NCBI GenBank assembly: GCA_000961805.1
Contig: LADV01000119.1
Location: 1-24,699 of the forward strand
DNA: 24,699 nucleotides
Source: Peptococcaceae bacterium BRH_c23
Lineage (GTDB): Bacteria; Bacillota_B; Desulfitobacteriia; Desulfitobacteriales; Desulfitobacteriaceae
Reading direction: 5' to 3'
A program made the translations under genes and the position numbers. Of the stretch, positions 7,881 through 15,601 are shown in pieces. The notes beneath the pieces are model-generated. The model did no database searches. It was not told the DNA's origin and was given only the letters and a program-made list of their open reading frames with translations. Position 1 is the stretch's first letter. Each line of letters opens with the position of its first letter.

Positions 7881-9852
7881 AGGACACCTCTCCTCTCCCT
7901 ATATATCGACTTCCAACTCCACTACCCTTTCCGGGCCATAGGGCAAATATAACTCCTATGGCAATAACCCATCCCCCAGTCCACAACCATTTTATCTGAG
8001 GGTTAATATGGATTTTAAAAATTGCTGATCCATCCTCCTCCCATCCTGTTAAGAGAACGTACAAGTCTTCCTTGAACGTTGAGATGATCGCTGGTTCCGT
8101 CATGGGTTGTTCTGATTTTGAGTAAAAAACCTTTTCCACTTGTAAATTCCCCATATATTTATTATTGTGGATCACGTTCAAGTCTGCGTAAACAACCTCC
8201 ATATTATCCCTGGTAGTTTGCTGGAGTCCCTTAAAAGAGATAGTATAGCCTTCAACTACAGCAGTTTCTCCTGGCTTAAACGTTTTAATAGCTTCGGTGT
8301 TAAATACATTTGAGCCAGTGATTCCAATTATCATCATTACAATTCCCATATGAATCATATAACCACCATAGCGCCGTCTGTTTTTGGTTAAAAGCTTAAT
8401 TAAAGATACTATGAGATTTTCTCCAGTCAATTTTTTTCTTACCCGAACACCTTTGAGAATATCCTGGAGAGTAGAAAAAATTACAAAAATGCAGATGGTA
8501 TAGGCAATTAAAGCATAAGGCTTGCTAATTCCTCCAATAAAAACGATCATTAACAGGCCTATTATCGCAATGATCCATGGCCACATGAAATTTTTAGCTA
8601 TATTTTCAAAGGTGGCCTTCCGCCAAGCAATCAAAGGGCATATTCCCATGAGCAAGGTAAATGCTAAACCAATGGGAGCATTAACCTGATTAAAGAAGGG
8701 GATTCCCACAGCAATTTTTTCACCGACAACAGCTTCTGAAACGATAGGGAAAACGGTTCCCCAAAAAATACTAAAAGCTGAGCCCACTAGGAGTAAATTA
8801 TTTAATAAGAAGCTGCTTTCCTTCGAGATATAAGATTCAAACTGATTTCCTTGGCGAAGCAGGTTGATTCTGTCAGCTACCAGATATAAGGCCGCTAAAA
8901 TTATCAAAGAAGTGAATATCAGGAAGTAAGCTCCCAAGCTGGAATTACCAAAGGCATGAACTGAAGCGACAACTCCACTTCGTACTAAGAACGTCCCAAA
9001 GAGTGTTAAGCCGAAGGTAATAATAATTAGGACCATGTTCCATATCTTGAGCATATTTTTACGTTCCTGGACTATAACCGAATGAAGAAAAGCCGAACCG
9101 GTTAGCCAAGGCATTAACGACGCATTTTCTACGGGATCCCAGGCCCAATACCCACCCCAGCCTAATTCTACATAAGCCCATTGGGCTCCAAATAAATTAC
9201 CCAGTGTTAAAAACAACCATGAAATAAGGGTCCATTTTCTAGTCAATTTAATCCACTGGTCACCGGGATTTTTCATAATGAGGGCGGCCATTGCGAAAGC
9301 AAACGGGACTGTGAAACCGACATATCCTAGATATAGCGTAACCGGATGAATCACCATACCCGGATTCTGAAGCATGGGGTTCATACCCATCCCATCTAGT
9401 GGTGGGTTTAGTACCTGTACAAAAGGCTGGGAAACAAAATTTATCATAAACAGAAAGAATACACTGACCACCATCATAATAGGGCTGGCGTAGGGTATAA
9501 ACTCTTTATTTTCTTTCGATGCTGTAACAATGGCTGCTAATAAAACGAGTATCCATGCCCAGAATAAAAGCGAACCGGAATTACCCGCCCACAGGGCCGA
9601 TAATTTATAGATAGCAGGCAGATCCTGACTTGTATATTGGGTTACATATTCAATGGAAAAATCGCCGGCTATCAAAGCATAGATCATAGCAACTACACTA
9701 ATCGTCGTGAAAAGTGCCGTTCCATATACTGCATTTTTAGCGCTGAGGAGATATTTCAGTCCTTTATTACTGTTAAACAAAAAGAAAGCAACTAGGGAAT
9801 ATAGACTTAACCCTAAGGCGATCAACAACCCGATAGTACCTATATTGGCCAC
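7861..9852 (-). CDS. ccmF: Cytochrome c haem ligase subunit CcmF
   Basis: 663 aa, GTG start with GGGAGG 8 nt upstream. Seen: about 15 membrane helices, the WWD haem-binding motif WGGYWAWDPVENAS (about residues 230-243), PVTLYLGYVGF upstream, FGTFLVRSG downstream and a C-terminal extracytoplasmic domain followed by a last helix near residue 640. Known: CcmF, with CcmH/CcmI, takes haem from holo-CcmE and attaches it to CxxCH of apocytochromes on the outer face of the membrane. The length is typical (about 640-680). Flanked by ccmE and ccmH in the same operon. Confidence 0.97.
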   Translation of the reverse strand: MANIGTIGLLIALGLSLYSLVAFFLFNSNKGLKYLLSAKNAVYGTALFTTISVVAMIYALIAGDFSIEYVTQYTSQDLPAIYKLSALWAGNSGSLLFWAWILVLLAAIVTASKENKEFIPYASPIMMVVSVFFLFMINFVSQPFVQVLNPPLDGMGMNPMLQNPGMVIHPVTLYLGYVGFTVPFAFAMAALIMKNPGDQWIKLTRKWTLISWLFLTLGNLFGAQWAYVELGWGGYWAWDPVENASLMPWLTGSAFLHSVIVQERKNMLKIWNMVLIIITFGLTLFGTFLVRSGVVASVHAFGNSSLGAYFLIFTSLIILAALYLVADRINLLRQGNQFESYISKESSFLLNNLLLVGSAFSIFWGTVFPIVSEAVVGEKIAVGIPFFNQVNAPIGLAFTLLMGICPLIAWRKATFENIAKNFMWPWIIAIIGLLMIVFIGGISKPYALIAYTICIFVIFSTLQDILKGVRVRKKLTGENLIVSLIKLLTKNRRRYGGYMIHMGIVMMIIGITGSNVFNTEAIKTFKPGETAVVEGYTISFKGLQQTTRDNMEVVYADLNVIHNNKYMGNLQVEKVFYSKSEQPMTEPAIISTFKEDLYVLLTGWEEDGSAIFKIHINPQIKWLWTGGWVIAIGVIFALWPGKGSGVGSRYIGRGEVSYGKRVS

Positions 9853-9876
9853 AATTTTGTCCTCCCGATTTTTTAA

Positions 9877-10278
9877 TTACTGTTGTTCTTCATATTTTGA
9901 GGGACATTTGGTCATAACTTTATCTGCCAAAAAAACTTGTTCGACGGTGTATTTCCCGTCCACTATGACATCAATCCCATCATTAAAATTATCAGGCTTA
10001 ACTCCTTTATATAAAACTGGCATAGTTTCTTTTTGATCTTCTGAGATAATTTCAAACTTCAGTTCTGCCTTTGAGGGGTCCCATTTTACACTTTGACCGA
10101 CTAATTTACCACTTACTTTAAGATTTTGTTCCCCTAATTTTCCTTTATCTGCGCTAGCCGTCACTTCATTAATGGTCATATAATACGTTTTGGCATTGTT
10201 AAAACTACTGATCATTAGATAGCCAAAAGCACCTAGAAGAACCGAAAGGGCTAGTATAAGCTTTAACTTCTTGTGCAT
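9877..10278 (-). CDS. ccmE: Haem chaperone CcmE, CxxxY variant
   Basis: 133 aa, ATG 10278 with GGAGGGG 5 nt upstream. Seen: N-terminal membrane anchor (residues 5-24), an OB-fold domain with the family phrases KVSGKLV, FEI.SEDQKE, VLYKGV.PDNF and VIVDGKY, then LADKVMTKCPSKY. Known: in classical CcmE this end is LAKHDENY, where the His binds haem covalently; here it is C125-P-S-K-Y129, the CxxxY class described from Desulfovibrio and archaea, in which Cys replaces His. It therefore likely forms a thioether-type haem link. The C-terminal flexible tail is very short (EEQQ). Co-transcribed with ccmF, 24 nt apart. Confidence 0.95.
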   Translation of the reverse strand: MHKKLKLILALSVLLGAFGYLMISSFNNAKTYYMTINEVTASADKGKLGEQNLKVSGKLVGQSVKWDPSKAELKFEIISEDQKETMPVLYKGVKPDNFNDGIDVIVDGKYTVEQVFLADKVMTKCPSKYEEQQ

Positions 10279-10292
10279 TATTACCCCTCCCC

Positions 10293-11300
10293 CTAAGAAT
10301 CTTCCTCGCCCTTAAGTTCAGCTAATAATTGGTGATAGGTTCCCTCGCTAATCCTTCCACTTAATAAGGCATCTCTTAATTTCTTTTTTTCAGCCTTAAG
10401 TTTGCTATGGCTTGGTTGTTTTTTGTTCGAATTTTGCATTTTCCTAATTTCCTTATCTATTATAAACTCTTCATCTTCATAATCTTCTTCACTGTTTCGG
10501 TTTATAGGAATATGCTTACTATTCATAGCTTTATAGATGATTAGCCCTAGGACTCCGACAAAAGCCGCTATGAAAAACAATACTATAGCAGCGCTAGTTC
10601 TTTTACTCTGTGTTGATTGGGTCGGCTGACCACTTTGACCTTGCTGCTCGCTAAGGGGAGCAACTGAGGGGTTGGGATCAGATTTAGTGTAACTGGCCTT
10701 GATTTGTACATTATCTCCCGGTTTTAGCGTCTTAAATTCTTTCTTGTAAATGCTGAAGCCATCGTAACCAGGCTGTGCTTGTCCAAAATCAGGGGTAACA
10801 ACCATGTTCGAGGCTTTTTTGGGCTGGAATACGGTTACTTCGGCTTGCACGACAGGATATTCAGGAATATATTCGTAAACGAACGTTTTATCAGGGTTAC
10901 CCTGCAAATTGTTGTAATAATACTCTATTTGAACAGCTTTTGTTTCACCAGGTTGTAATGGTGTAGGAAACTTCCAGACAATTTGGTCATTTTTTTCGCT
11001 GTGTTTTACAGTTGGTTCGACATGATTATCTCCCTTACTCTTATCTGCTACAGTATATTTTTTGGAATCCTTAGGAAGATTCCAGACAAATTCTCCTGAG
11101 TAGGGCTGGTCTGACGTATTTTTAAAGTCAACGGAATAAATTACTAAGATATCCGGTGTATCGTACTCTGGCATCACATTAATATCCATGTTAATAATTT
11201 CAAGTTTAGCCGTTTCAGCATAGGCGGTTTTTGTACCAATAACTAAGCCAAGAAGAATCATAAAAGTAAAAAACCATTTTTTTGCTTTGAATTGTCGCAT
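10293..11300 (-). CDS. First ccm-operon protein: exported beta-rich domain, membrane anchor and cytoplasmic hairpin
   Basis: 335 aa. I prefer ATG 11300 (GGAGG 7 nt upstream) over ATG 11306 (only 1 nt after GGAGG). No named family recognised. Seen: signal peptide (ending TAYA near residue 28), an extracytoplasmic beta-rich region of about 180 residues with EFVWNLP and PLQPGETKAVQIEYYY phrases like Ig-like or surface adhesin folds, a Gln/Ser/Pro linker, one membrane helix (about 238-258), then a charged cytoplasmic tail ending in KKLRDALLSGRISEGTYHQLL, a SHOCT-like short hairpin. The tail shares its SGRIxxxxY pattern with the two other accessory proteins of this operon. It stands first, directly upstream of ccmE, so a role in cytochrome maturation is inferred. 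Confidence 0.82.
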   Translation of the reverse strand: MRQFKAKKWFFTFMILLGLVIGTKTAYAETAKLEIINMDINVMPEYDTPDILVIYSVDFKNTSDQPYSGEFVWNLPKDSKKYTVADKSKGDNHVEPTVKHSEKNDQIVWKFPTPLQPGETKAVQIEYYYNNLQGNPDKTFVYEYIPEYPVVQAEVTVFQPKKASNMVVTPDFGQAQPGYDGFSIYKKEFKTLKPGDNVQIKASYTKSDPNPSVAPLSEQQGQSGQPTQSTQSKRTSAAIVLFFIAAFVGVLGLIIYKAMNSKHIPINRNSEEDYEDEEFIIDKEIRKMQNSNKKQPSHSKLKAEKKKLRDALLSGRISEGTYHQLLAELKGEEDS

Positions 11301-11350
11301 ATTCATACCTCCAAGATTTAAACTACCTCACTAAATTTACCTTAGTCATG

Positions 11351-11379
11351 TGTCAGAAGTATGTCAGACGTCTGTCAGA
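11351..11379. promoter_or_regulatory. Three direct repeats TGTCAGA at 11-bp spacing (PhoB/OmpR-type site)
   Basis: TGTCAGA starts at 11351, 11362 and 11373, exactly one helical turn apart (CTGACA on the minus strand). PhoB/PhoP-class regulators bind such repeats. The array lies 51 nt upstream of the first ccm gene; a TAAATT that could serve as a -10 follows 11 nt after the last repeat on the minus strand, with no -35 consensus, as in activator-dependent promoters. It could also act on the divergent araC-type gene. Confidence 0.7.
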
Positions 11380-11419
11380 AATGTAACATTTAAAAAGAAG
11401 GCTATGCTTTAAGTCAATG

Positions 11420-11448
11420 TTGAAAATTGATTGATATATTTTTATAGA
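11420..11448 (+). promoter_or_regulatory. Probable SigA promoter of the AraC-type regulator
   Basis: TTGAAA (11420-11425), 17-bp spacer, TATAGA (11443-11448). One mismatch to the -35 and two to the -10 consensus. Start point expected near 11455, about 75 nt before the gene. Confidence 0.55.
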
Positions 11449-11530
11449 TATTTAATTTAGTACACACTTGTATTTTAAGGCGAAATATGGATTATTTATA
11501 TTAGGCTTATAGACAAAGGAGTTGATGACG

Positions 11531-12289
11531 ATGTATGTTTATGCTGGCAATGATCATATTGCTGCAGTTACGGATAAAATTGATGCAGATATTCATAACC
11601 ATCTAATGCTTCAAATATCTATTTCCTTTCACAATGAGTTTAATATATCAGTTGCTGAAAAACAGTTTGCTTGCAAGGGCATCATTATAAGTTCAAATAC
11701 AAATCACACCTTTTATAGTAATCAAGATGCACAATTTTTCTTATTAATTAATAACACCTCTGTCATAGAGAAACAATTGAACCAGAAGTATTTAAGGGGT
11801 CAGTTGTACTATGTTATTGATGATGAGTCAATAAACTTAATCCGGTGCTTACTGCGGCGGTATTATCCTATTCTGGATAAAGAGAATTACCTTAAGTTTT
11901 ATACACAACTGCTCCAAGTATTGCTGATAAGCTCAGACGTCAACATCGCTATGGACGAGAGAATTACAAGCCTGCTTTCTCAAATTACAACCTGTACCAA
12001 TCCGGAGCACAATCTTGAAGTAATGGCAAAAAGCGTGTTTTTATCGCAAAGCCGATTATCCCATTTATTTAGAAAGGAAACAGGTATGCGCTTAAGTTCG
12101 TACATAGTGTTACATAAATTACAAAAAGCGATGTTCTACATATTTTCTGGCAAAAGCATAACCGTGGCCGCAAACATGGCAGGCTTTGACAGTTCATCAC
12201 ACTTTGCGGCGGTATGTAAAAAGACCTTGGGGATGTCTGCCAGAGAATTGAGCGAAGATAGCGTTTTTTTGAAAGTAACCACATACTAA
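11531..12289 (+). CDS. AraC-family transcriptional regulator
   Basis: 252 aa from ATG 11531 (AGGAG 9 nt upstream); in-frame TTG 11522 and ATG 11525 are possible but lie too close to the ribosome site. Seen: an N-terminal cupin-like sensing region (HNHLMLQISISF, then beta-rich), and a C-terminal double HTH of about 85 residues with MAKSVFLSQSRLSHLFRKETG and VAANMAGFDSSSHFAAVCKK, both standard AraC helices. Known: such regulators respond to small molecules through the cupin and act near their own locus. It is followed 33 nt later by a transglutaminase-like gene on the same strand, the likely target or operon partner. The ligand is unknown. Confidence 0.92.
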   Translation: MYVYAGNDHIAAVTDKIDADIHNHLMLQISISFHNEFNISVAEKQFACKGIIISSNTNHTFYSNQDAQFFLLINNTSVIEKQLNQKYLRGQLYYVIDDESINLIRCLLRRYYPILDKENYLKFYTQLLQVLLISSDVNIAMDERITSLLSQITTCTNPEHNLEVMAKSVFLSQSRLSHLFRKETGMRLSSYIVLHKLQKAMFYIFSGKSITVAANMAGFDSSSHFAAVCKKTLGMSARELSEDSVFLKVTTY

Positions 12290-12322
12290 AAGACTTATAA
12301 TCTAATAAAAGGAGGCGTTAGC

Positions 12323-13024
12323 GTGAAAAACTATTTAAAGGAAACGCATTTATTAGATTATAATCATCCAAAGATACAACAGCTTATTGCCGAGAGAAAA
12401 TGGGCTGAAAAAGACGAGTTTGAAATAATTAAACAAATTTATAACTATGTGAAGAACGAAATTGTTTTTGGCTACAATTCAAAGGACGAATTTAATGCAT
12501 CTGAAATTTTAGAGCAGGGCTATGGTCAATGCAACACCAAGTCTACCTTACTTATGGCCTTACTTAGGGGCGTTGGCATACCAACAAGGATACATGGTTT
12601 TTTGATTGATAAAACCATGCAAAAGGGTGCACTGGTGGGCTTAACCTACCTGATAGCCCCTGCAAAAGTAAGCCACACATGGGTAGAGGTATACTATAAC
12701 AGCAACTGGATAGCACTTGAGGGTGTTATTCCTGATGAGAGCTATTACAATGCGGTTAAAGATAAACTGCAAAAGCGTGATGGCGGCTACTACGGTTACG
12801 CTATTGCTGTAAAAGACATCCGTGCGGATAACTTTTGCTTTGTAGGTAAAGATACCTACAGCCAAAGCCTTGCAATTACCGACGACGTTGGCATTTTTGA
12901 TTCGCCAGAGCTTTTTTTCGAAAAATACAACAATACTCCCTCACCTTTAAAAAAATTTTTGTTTGGGAAAATATTATCCAAAAGGCTGAACAAACGGTTG
13001 CAGAAAATCCGAAATAGAGAATGA
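12323..13024 (+). CDS. Transglutaminase-like (cysteine protease fold) protein
   Basis: 233 aa, GTG start with AAAGGAGG 7 nt upstream. Seen: the transglutaminase-core pattern with nucleophile Cys70 in GYGQCNTKSTLLMALLR, His118 in SHTWVEVYYNSNW, and then IALEGV where most members have an Asp (LDPT-type); here the aligned residue is Glu133. No signal peptide or membrane helix, so the protein is cytoplasmic. Known: this superfamily includes peptidases, amidases and true transglutaminases; the substrate cannot be told from sequence. Forms a two-gene unit with the AraC-type regulator. Low-GC, AT-rich codon use differs little from its neighbours. Confidence 0.88.
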   Translation: MKNYLKETHLLDYNHPKIQQLIAERKWAEKDEFEIIKQIYNYVKNEIVFGYNSKDEFNASEILEQGYGQCNTKSTLLMALLRGVGIPTRIHGFLIDKTMQKGALVGLTYLIAPAKVSHTWVEVYYNSNWIALEGVIPDESYYNAVKDKLQKRDGGYYGYAIAVKDIRADNFCFVGKDTYSQSLAITDDVGIFDSPELFFEKYNNTPSPLKKFLFGKILSKRLNKRLQKIRNRE

Positions 13025-13092
13025 ACTATAATTACACCATTTTGCAAATGAAACAGTAGTCCCAACACACCAATTCTCAGGATTTTAGCAGA

Positions 13093-13138
13093 AAACCAGA
13101 CGGTTTCTAACATACCTATGTTAAAAACCGTCTGGTTT
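13093..13138. repeat. 46-nt near-perfect inverted repeat
   Basis: AAACCAGACGGTTT (13093-13106) pairs perfectly with 13125-13138; inside it TAACATA/TATGTTA (13108-13114, 13117-13123) continues the stem with one C/A mismatch. It lies 68 nt after the transglutaminase-like gene and may end its transcript, although a U-run is missing on both strands. Confidence 0.6.
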
Positions 13139-13158
13139 ACAATGCGCTTTTGTTCAGT

Positions 13159-13326
13159 TCAGTAAAAAATCAAGTGCGTTGATTTGACGAATCCCGTTAT
13201 GGGAAGTGGGACTAAGCATATTAGGAATAATTGACGCCGCGCACCTTTAATTTTTGATTCTTTAAAAGCAAAAATAGATACCATTGCCAGTACGATGGTA
13301 TCTAGCAAATTTATTATCAGTCTCAA
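13159..13326 (-). CDS. Small membrane peptide, hypothetical
   Basis: 55 aa from TTG 13326, supported by AAAAGGAGG 7 nt upstream; the longer open frame (to 13407) lacks such a site. Seen: one hydrophobic helix (RLIINLLDTIVLAMVSIFAF), a basic segment (KESKIKGARRQ) and a second, weaker hydrophobic stretch (LFLICLVPLPITGF). No family recognised. The strong ribosome site argues that it is translated; the absence of a known homologue argues for caution. Confidence 0.4.
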   Translation of the reverse strand: MRLIINLLDTIVLAMVSIFAFKESKIKGARRQLFLICLVPLPITGFVKSTHLIFY

Positions 13327-13415
13327 AATTACTCCTCCTTTTGAAAATTTATGACCTAGCAGTTTCGTATAATTGCTATCGGCATGGATGCCATGAAAAA
13401 GGGCCATAGGCTTTG

Positions 13416-13622
13416 CTAATCACAGGGGTGGTTGAAGTATATAAAATCTACTCCACCCTGTTCCCTCGGTATTTTCTCACTACTCCCATCGACACTAATG
13501 AAGTTTTCCTTTCCCTGGAGCTTTAGTATGAACTTTTGCAGTACCTCCCTGTTCTTGAACTCTTTCTCCTTGCCCACCAATTGACCTTTTCTATTAACCT
13601 CAGTCCATTTTAAAACTATCAT
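13416..13622 (-). CDS. Small soluble hypothetical protein
   Basis: 68 aa, ATG 13622, with a moderate ribosome site (GGTGAG about 10 nt upstream). Seen: a charged, soluble, mixed alpha/beta sequence (LKWTEVNRKGQLVGKEKEF, then EVLQKFILKLQ). It contains KGQLVGKEKEFKNREVLQKF, reminiscent of short phage or plasmid-type hypothetical proteins, but no named family. No membrane segment or signal peptide. It lies in a run of small minus-strand genes. Confidence 0.5.
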   Translation of the reverse strand: MIVLKWTEVNRKGQLVGKEKEFKNREVLQKFILKLQGKENFISVDGSSEKIPREQGGVDFIYFNHPCD

Positions 13623-13743
13623 CTTTCATTCTCACCCTTCATTTTTTCTTTAGGTTTCTGTCAAGGTGATCTAATGTGTTCTGCTTTTCTAAGGTGATCA
13701 GAGTTATCTAATCTTTCGGTTTTTTAATATCTTATTAAGGAAA

Positions 13744-13771
13744 AGGCCTTCGGGGAAGCATAGACAGGCCT
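13744..13771 (-). terminator. Possible weak terminator after the small membrane-protein genes
   Basis: AGGCCT (13744-13749 and 13766-13771) can form a 6-bp stem with a 16-nt loop; on the minus strand TTTTCCTT follows. The large loop makes this weak. The rest of 13623-13821 shows nothing I can name. Confidence 0.3.
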
Positions 13772-13821
13772 GCTCTGCTTTCTAGAATACATTTAAATCC
13801 ACTTCCTTTTAGGCCCAACCT

Positions 13822-14052
13822 TTACTGATCAATTCCCCAGTTAACACCGTAAATCAATTTCATCAGGCTTAGGAAGATCAATAACAGACCAAATAATAAC
13901 ATTCCTAAAACCGAAGAATCAAATGCTCCTATGATAAGTGAAAGGATCGAATCCCAGATATTTTCGCGAACAGAGTTCGTTCTCCATATTTTTGCTCCCC
14001 AAATAACGAACCCTATTCCAACAATTAGCATAAAAACGTAGAGAAGTATCAT
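13822..14052 (-). CDS. Small membrane protein, hypothetical
   Basis: 76 aa, ATG 14052 with AGAGGA 6-7 nt upstream. Seen: two hydrophobic helices (residues 1-19 and about 47-69) joined by a loop with IWRTNSVRENIWDSILSLI, and a short C-terminal tail (YGVNWGIDQ). No known family. It follows another small membrane-peptide gene on the same strand by 30 nt, so the two probably form a transcript. Confidence 0.6.
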   Translation of the reverse strand: MILLYVFMLIVGIGFVIWGAKIWRTNSVRENIWDSILSLIIGAFDSSVLGMLLFGLLLIFLSLMKLIYGVNWGIDQ

Positions 14053-14082
14053 AGCTAATTCCTCTCGTAATTTTATTGATTA

Positions 14083-14229
14083 TTACTTGAACCACTTATC
14101 TTCGAGTTTGCGGATAAAGACTATTGCGATGAATAAAGCAAGATAGCCTAGCCAGTTATTCAATCGTTCCAAAGTGCTTACAGCTACAACGAGAATAATC
14201 ACAATTAGAATTAACTTGATATGTCTCAA
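14083..14229 (-). CDS. Small membrane peptide, hypothetical
   Basis: 48 aa from TTG 14229 (AGGTGA 5 nt upstream) or 51 aa from GTG 14238. Seen: two hydrophobic stretches (IKLILIVIILVVAVS and LGYLAIFIAIVFI) and a charged tail (RKLEDKWFK). No family recognised. Its stop is 30 nt before the start of the 76-aa membrane protein on the same strand, with that gene's ribosome site in between, so the two look like an operon. Confidence 0.45.
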   Translation of the reverse strand: MRHIKLILIVIILVVAVSTLERLNNWLGYLALFIAIVFIRKLEDKWFK

Positions 14230-14255
14230 CTGCTTCACCTATTTCATTGCATAAT

Positions 14256-14504
14256 CTACTTAAAGTATATTATGTCTCTCAGTGTAAAAACTTTATTGAT
14301 AATCCCAAGACGCTGAGCTGGCGTTTCAACTGCACCATTCTTAGTCTTTACCGTCAGACAGAAATTATAAAAGGTCCTTAGAATTGTCAGTGCATACTGA
14401 GCATACTTAGGATTACAGTTGGCGTAAATATAGCTTTTGCCTTCTCCACGAGCAGTCATAAGAGGTCTTTCCAAGACGGAAAAAACCCGCTGGTCAAAAT
14501 TACT
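14256..14504 (-). pseudogene. Transposase remnant (C-terminal part only)
   Basis: The open frame from 14504 down to the stop at 14256 reads like the last 80 or so residues of a DDE-type transposase: RVFSVLERPLMTARG, YANCNPKYAQYALTILRTFYNFC and ETPAQRLGI, ending in RDIIYFK. The ending 'TPAQRLG..xxVFTxRDI' is what transposase and integrase C-termini look like. No start codon with a ribosome site is present and the upstream two-thirds of the gene, including catalytic residues, is missing. The broken 5' edge lies 3 nt from the 5' edge of the PEP-domain remnant on the other strand. I cannot assign the IS family by eye. Confidence 0.5.
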
Positions 14505-14506
14505 TC

Positions 14507-14863
14507 ATGGAGAAGAGGGCGAAAAAAAGGCAGCACGGTGGTGCGAAAGGTGTGGGTACCAGCGGCGGTATCGTAACTGCTCCGGCTTACGTTATATTTG
14601 GTTCAGGAGATTTTAGCAAGCTCAAACCTGGCGATGTATTGGTAGCCGTAACGACCACCTCGGCCTGGACTCCATTGTTTGCATCGGCTTCCGCAGTCGT
14701 CACCGATATCGGAGGGCCGCTCAGCCACAGCAGTATTGTAGCTCGCGAGTATGGCATCCCGGCGGTCATGGCCACTCGCTAAGCCACCCGTTCCATCAAA
14801 ACCGGACAGATGGTTACTGTAGATGGGACCAAAGGAACGGTGACATTGGATGAAAACTCGTAA
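14507..14863 (+). pseudogene. PEP-utilising enzyme swivel-domain remnant with internal stop
   Basis: Reads as the C-terminal phosphohistidine (swivelling) domain of a PEP synthase / rifampicin phosphotransferase-like enzyme: GTSGGIVTAPAYV, LKPGDVLVAVTTTSAWTPLF, then GGPLSHSSIVAREYGIPAV with the catalytic His in SHSS. An in-frame TAA (14780-14782) interrupts it after MATR, yet the frame continues with ATRSIKTGQMVTVDGTKGTV to a final stop at 14861-14863, as in intact relatives. The ATP-grasp and N-terminal parts are missing. The ATG at 14507 has no good ribosome site. A dead fragment left by a rearrangement is the best reading. Confidence 0.8.
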
Positions 14864-15046
14864 CCCTACGGATTTTAAGTTTTAATCTTCTGGTATTTTC
14901 CTCAGCTATGGATTGGTATTGCCGGTTATGCTGTTTGTTTCCCGTAAAATAAACATATCGTTCATTACGATTATCGGAATTTAGTGTTGCATAAACGTCA
15001 GATTATGTCTTGTTAATTCGTCTTAAATAACTAGAAGGAGTGTGTT

Positions 15047-15511
15047 ATGAAGAAACTTAGAATCGTTTTAGTGATGCTTATACTTGCATTGATTGTGTCA
15101 GGTTGCTCTAATTCTGGGGTTAGTCCACAAATTGAATCAAAGGGAAATACGGTTACAGCTCAGTACGCTATCGATTATGATACTTTTACCACTGCCATGA
15201 GAGCAAAAGGTTACTCACTTGAGGAACTACAACCCTCTCAGAATGAGATTAAGTTCTTCAGTGTGACTGCAAAATCTATCAAGGTTAATGGCGACCTTAT
15301 TTTTATCTACGAGTTTACAGATAACGCCATTGCAAAATCCGAATCACAAAGAATTACTAGCGATGGACAAATTGGCAACAGTATGATTGATTGGATTGAT
15401 AAGCCTCACTTTTATCTACAAGGCAGAATAATTGTAGGTTATATCGGAAGCAATAAAACAATATTGGATGATTTGGCAAAGATTATCGGGGACCCGATTA
15501 CTGCTACCTAA
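15047..15511 (+). CDS. Small lipoprotein, hypothetical
   Basis: 154 aa, ATG 15047 with AGAAGGAG 6 nt upstream. Seen: a lipoprotein signal peptide with lipobox IVSGC (Cys20), then about 130 residues of mixed alpha/beta sequence with DYDTFTTAMRAKGYSLEE and FFSVTAKSIKVNGDLIFIYEF. No family recognised. The protein should be anchored on the outer face of the membrane. It stands alone, followed by a stem-loop at 15541-15566. The C-terminal IGSNKTILDDLAKIIGDPI may be an amphipathic helix. Confidence 0.8.
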   Translation: MKKLRIVLVMLILALIVSGCSNSGVSPQIESKGNTVTAQYAIDYDTFTTAMRAKGYSLEELQPSQNEIKFFSVTAKSIKVNGDLIFIYEFTDNAIAKSESQRITSDGQIGNSMIDWIDKPHFYLQGRIIVGYIGSNKTILDDLAKIIGDPITAT

Positions 15512-15540
15512 TTTGACAATAGCAGAATGTTGAAAAGTGT

Positions 15541-15566
15541 ACTAATAGGGGGTAAACCCTATTAGT
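15541..15566 (+). terminator. Stem-loop after the lipoprotein gene
   Basis: ACTAATAGGG/CCCTATTAGT forms a perfect 10-bp stem with a 6-nt loop, 29 nt after the stop. No U-run follows, so termination is possible but not typical. Confidence 0.4.
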
Positions 15567-15601
15567 CATGGAGAAAATAAACAGTAAAATATAACTGAGC
15601 C

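Noticed and set aside
13623..13821. Possible riboswitch before the small genes
   Set aside because: The AGGCCT stem alone does not fit any riboswitch core that I know, and the genes are on the wrong side.
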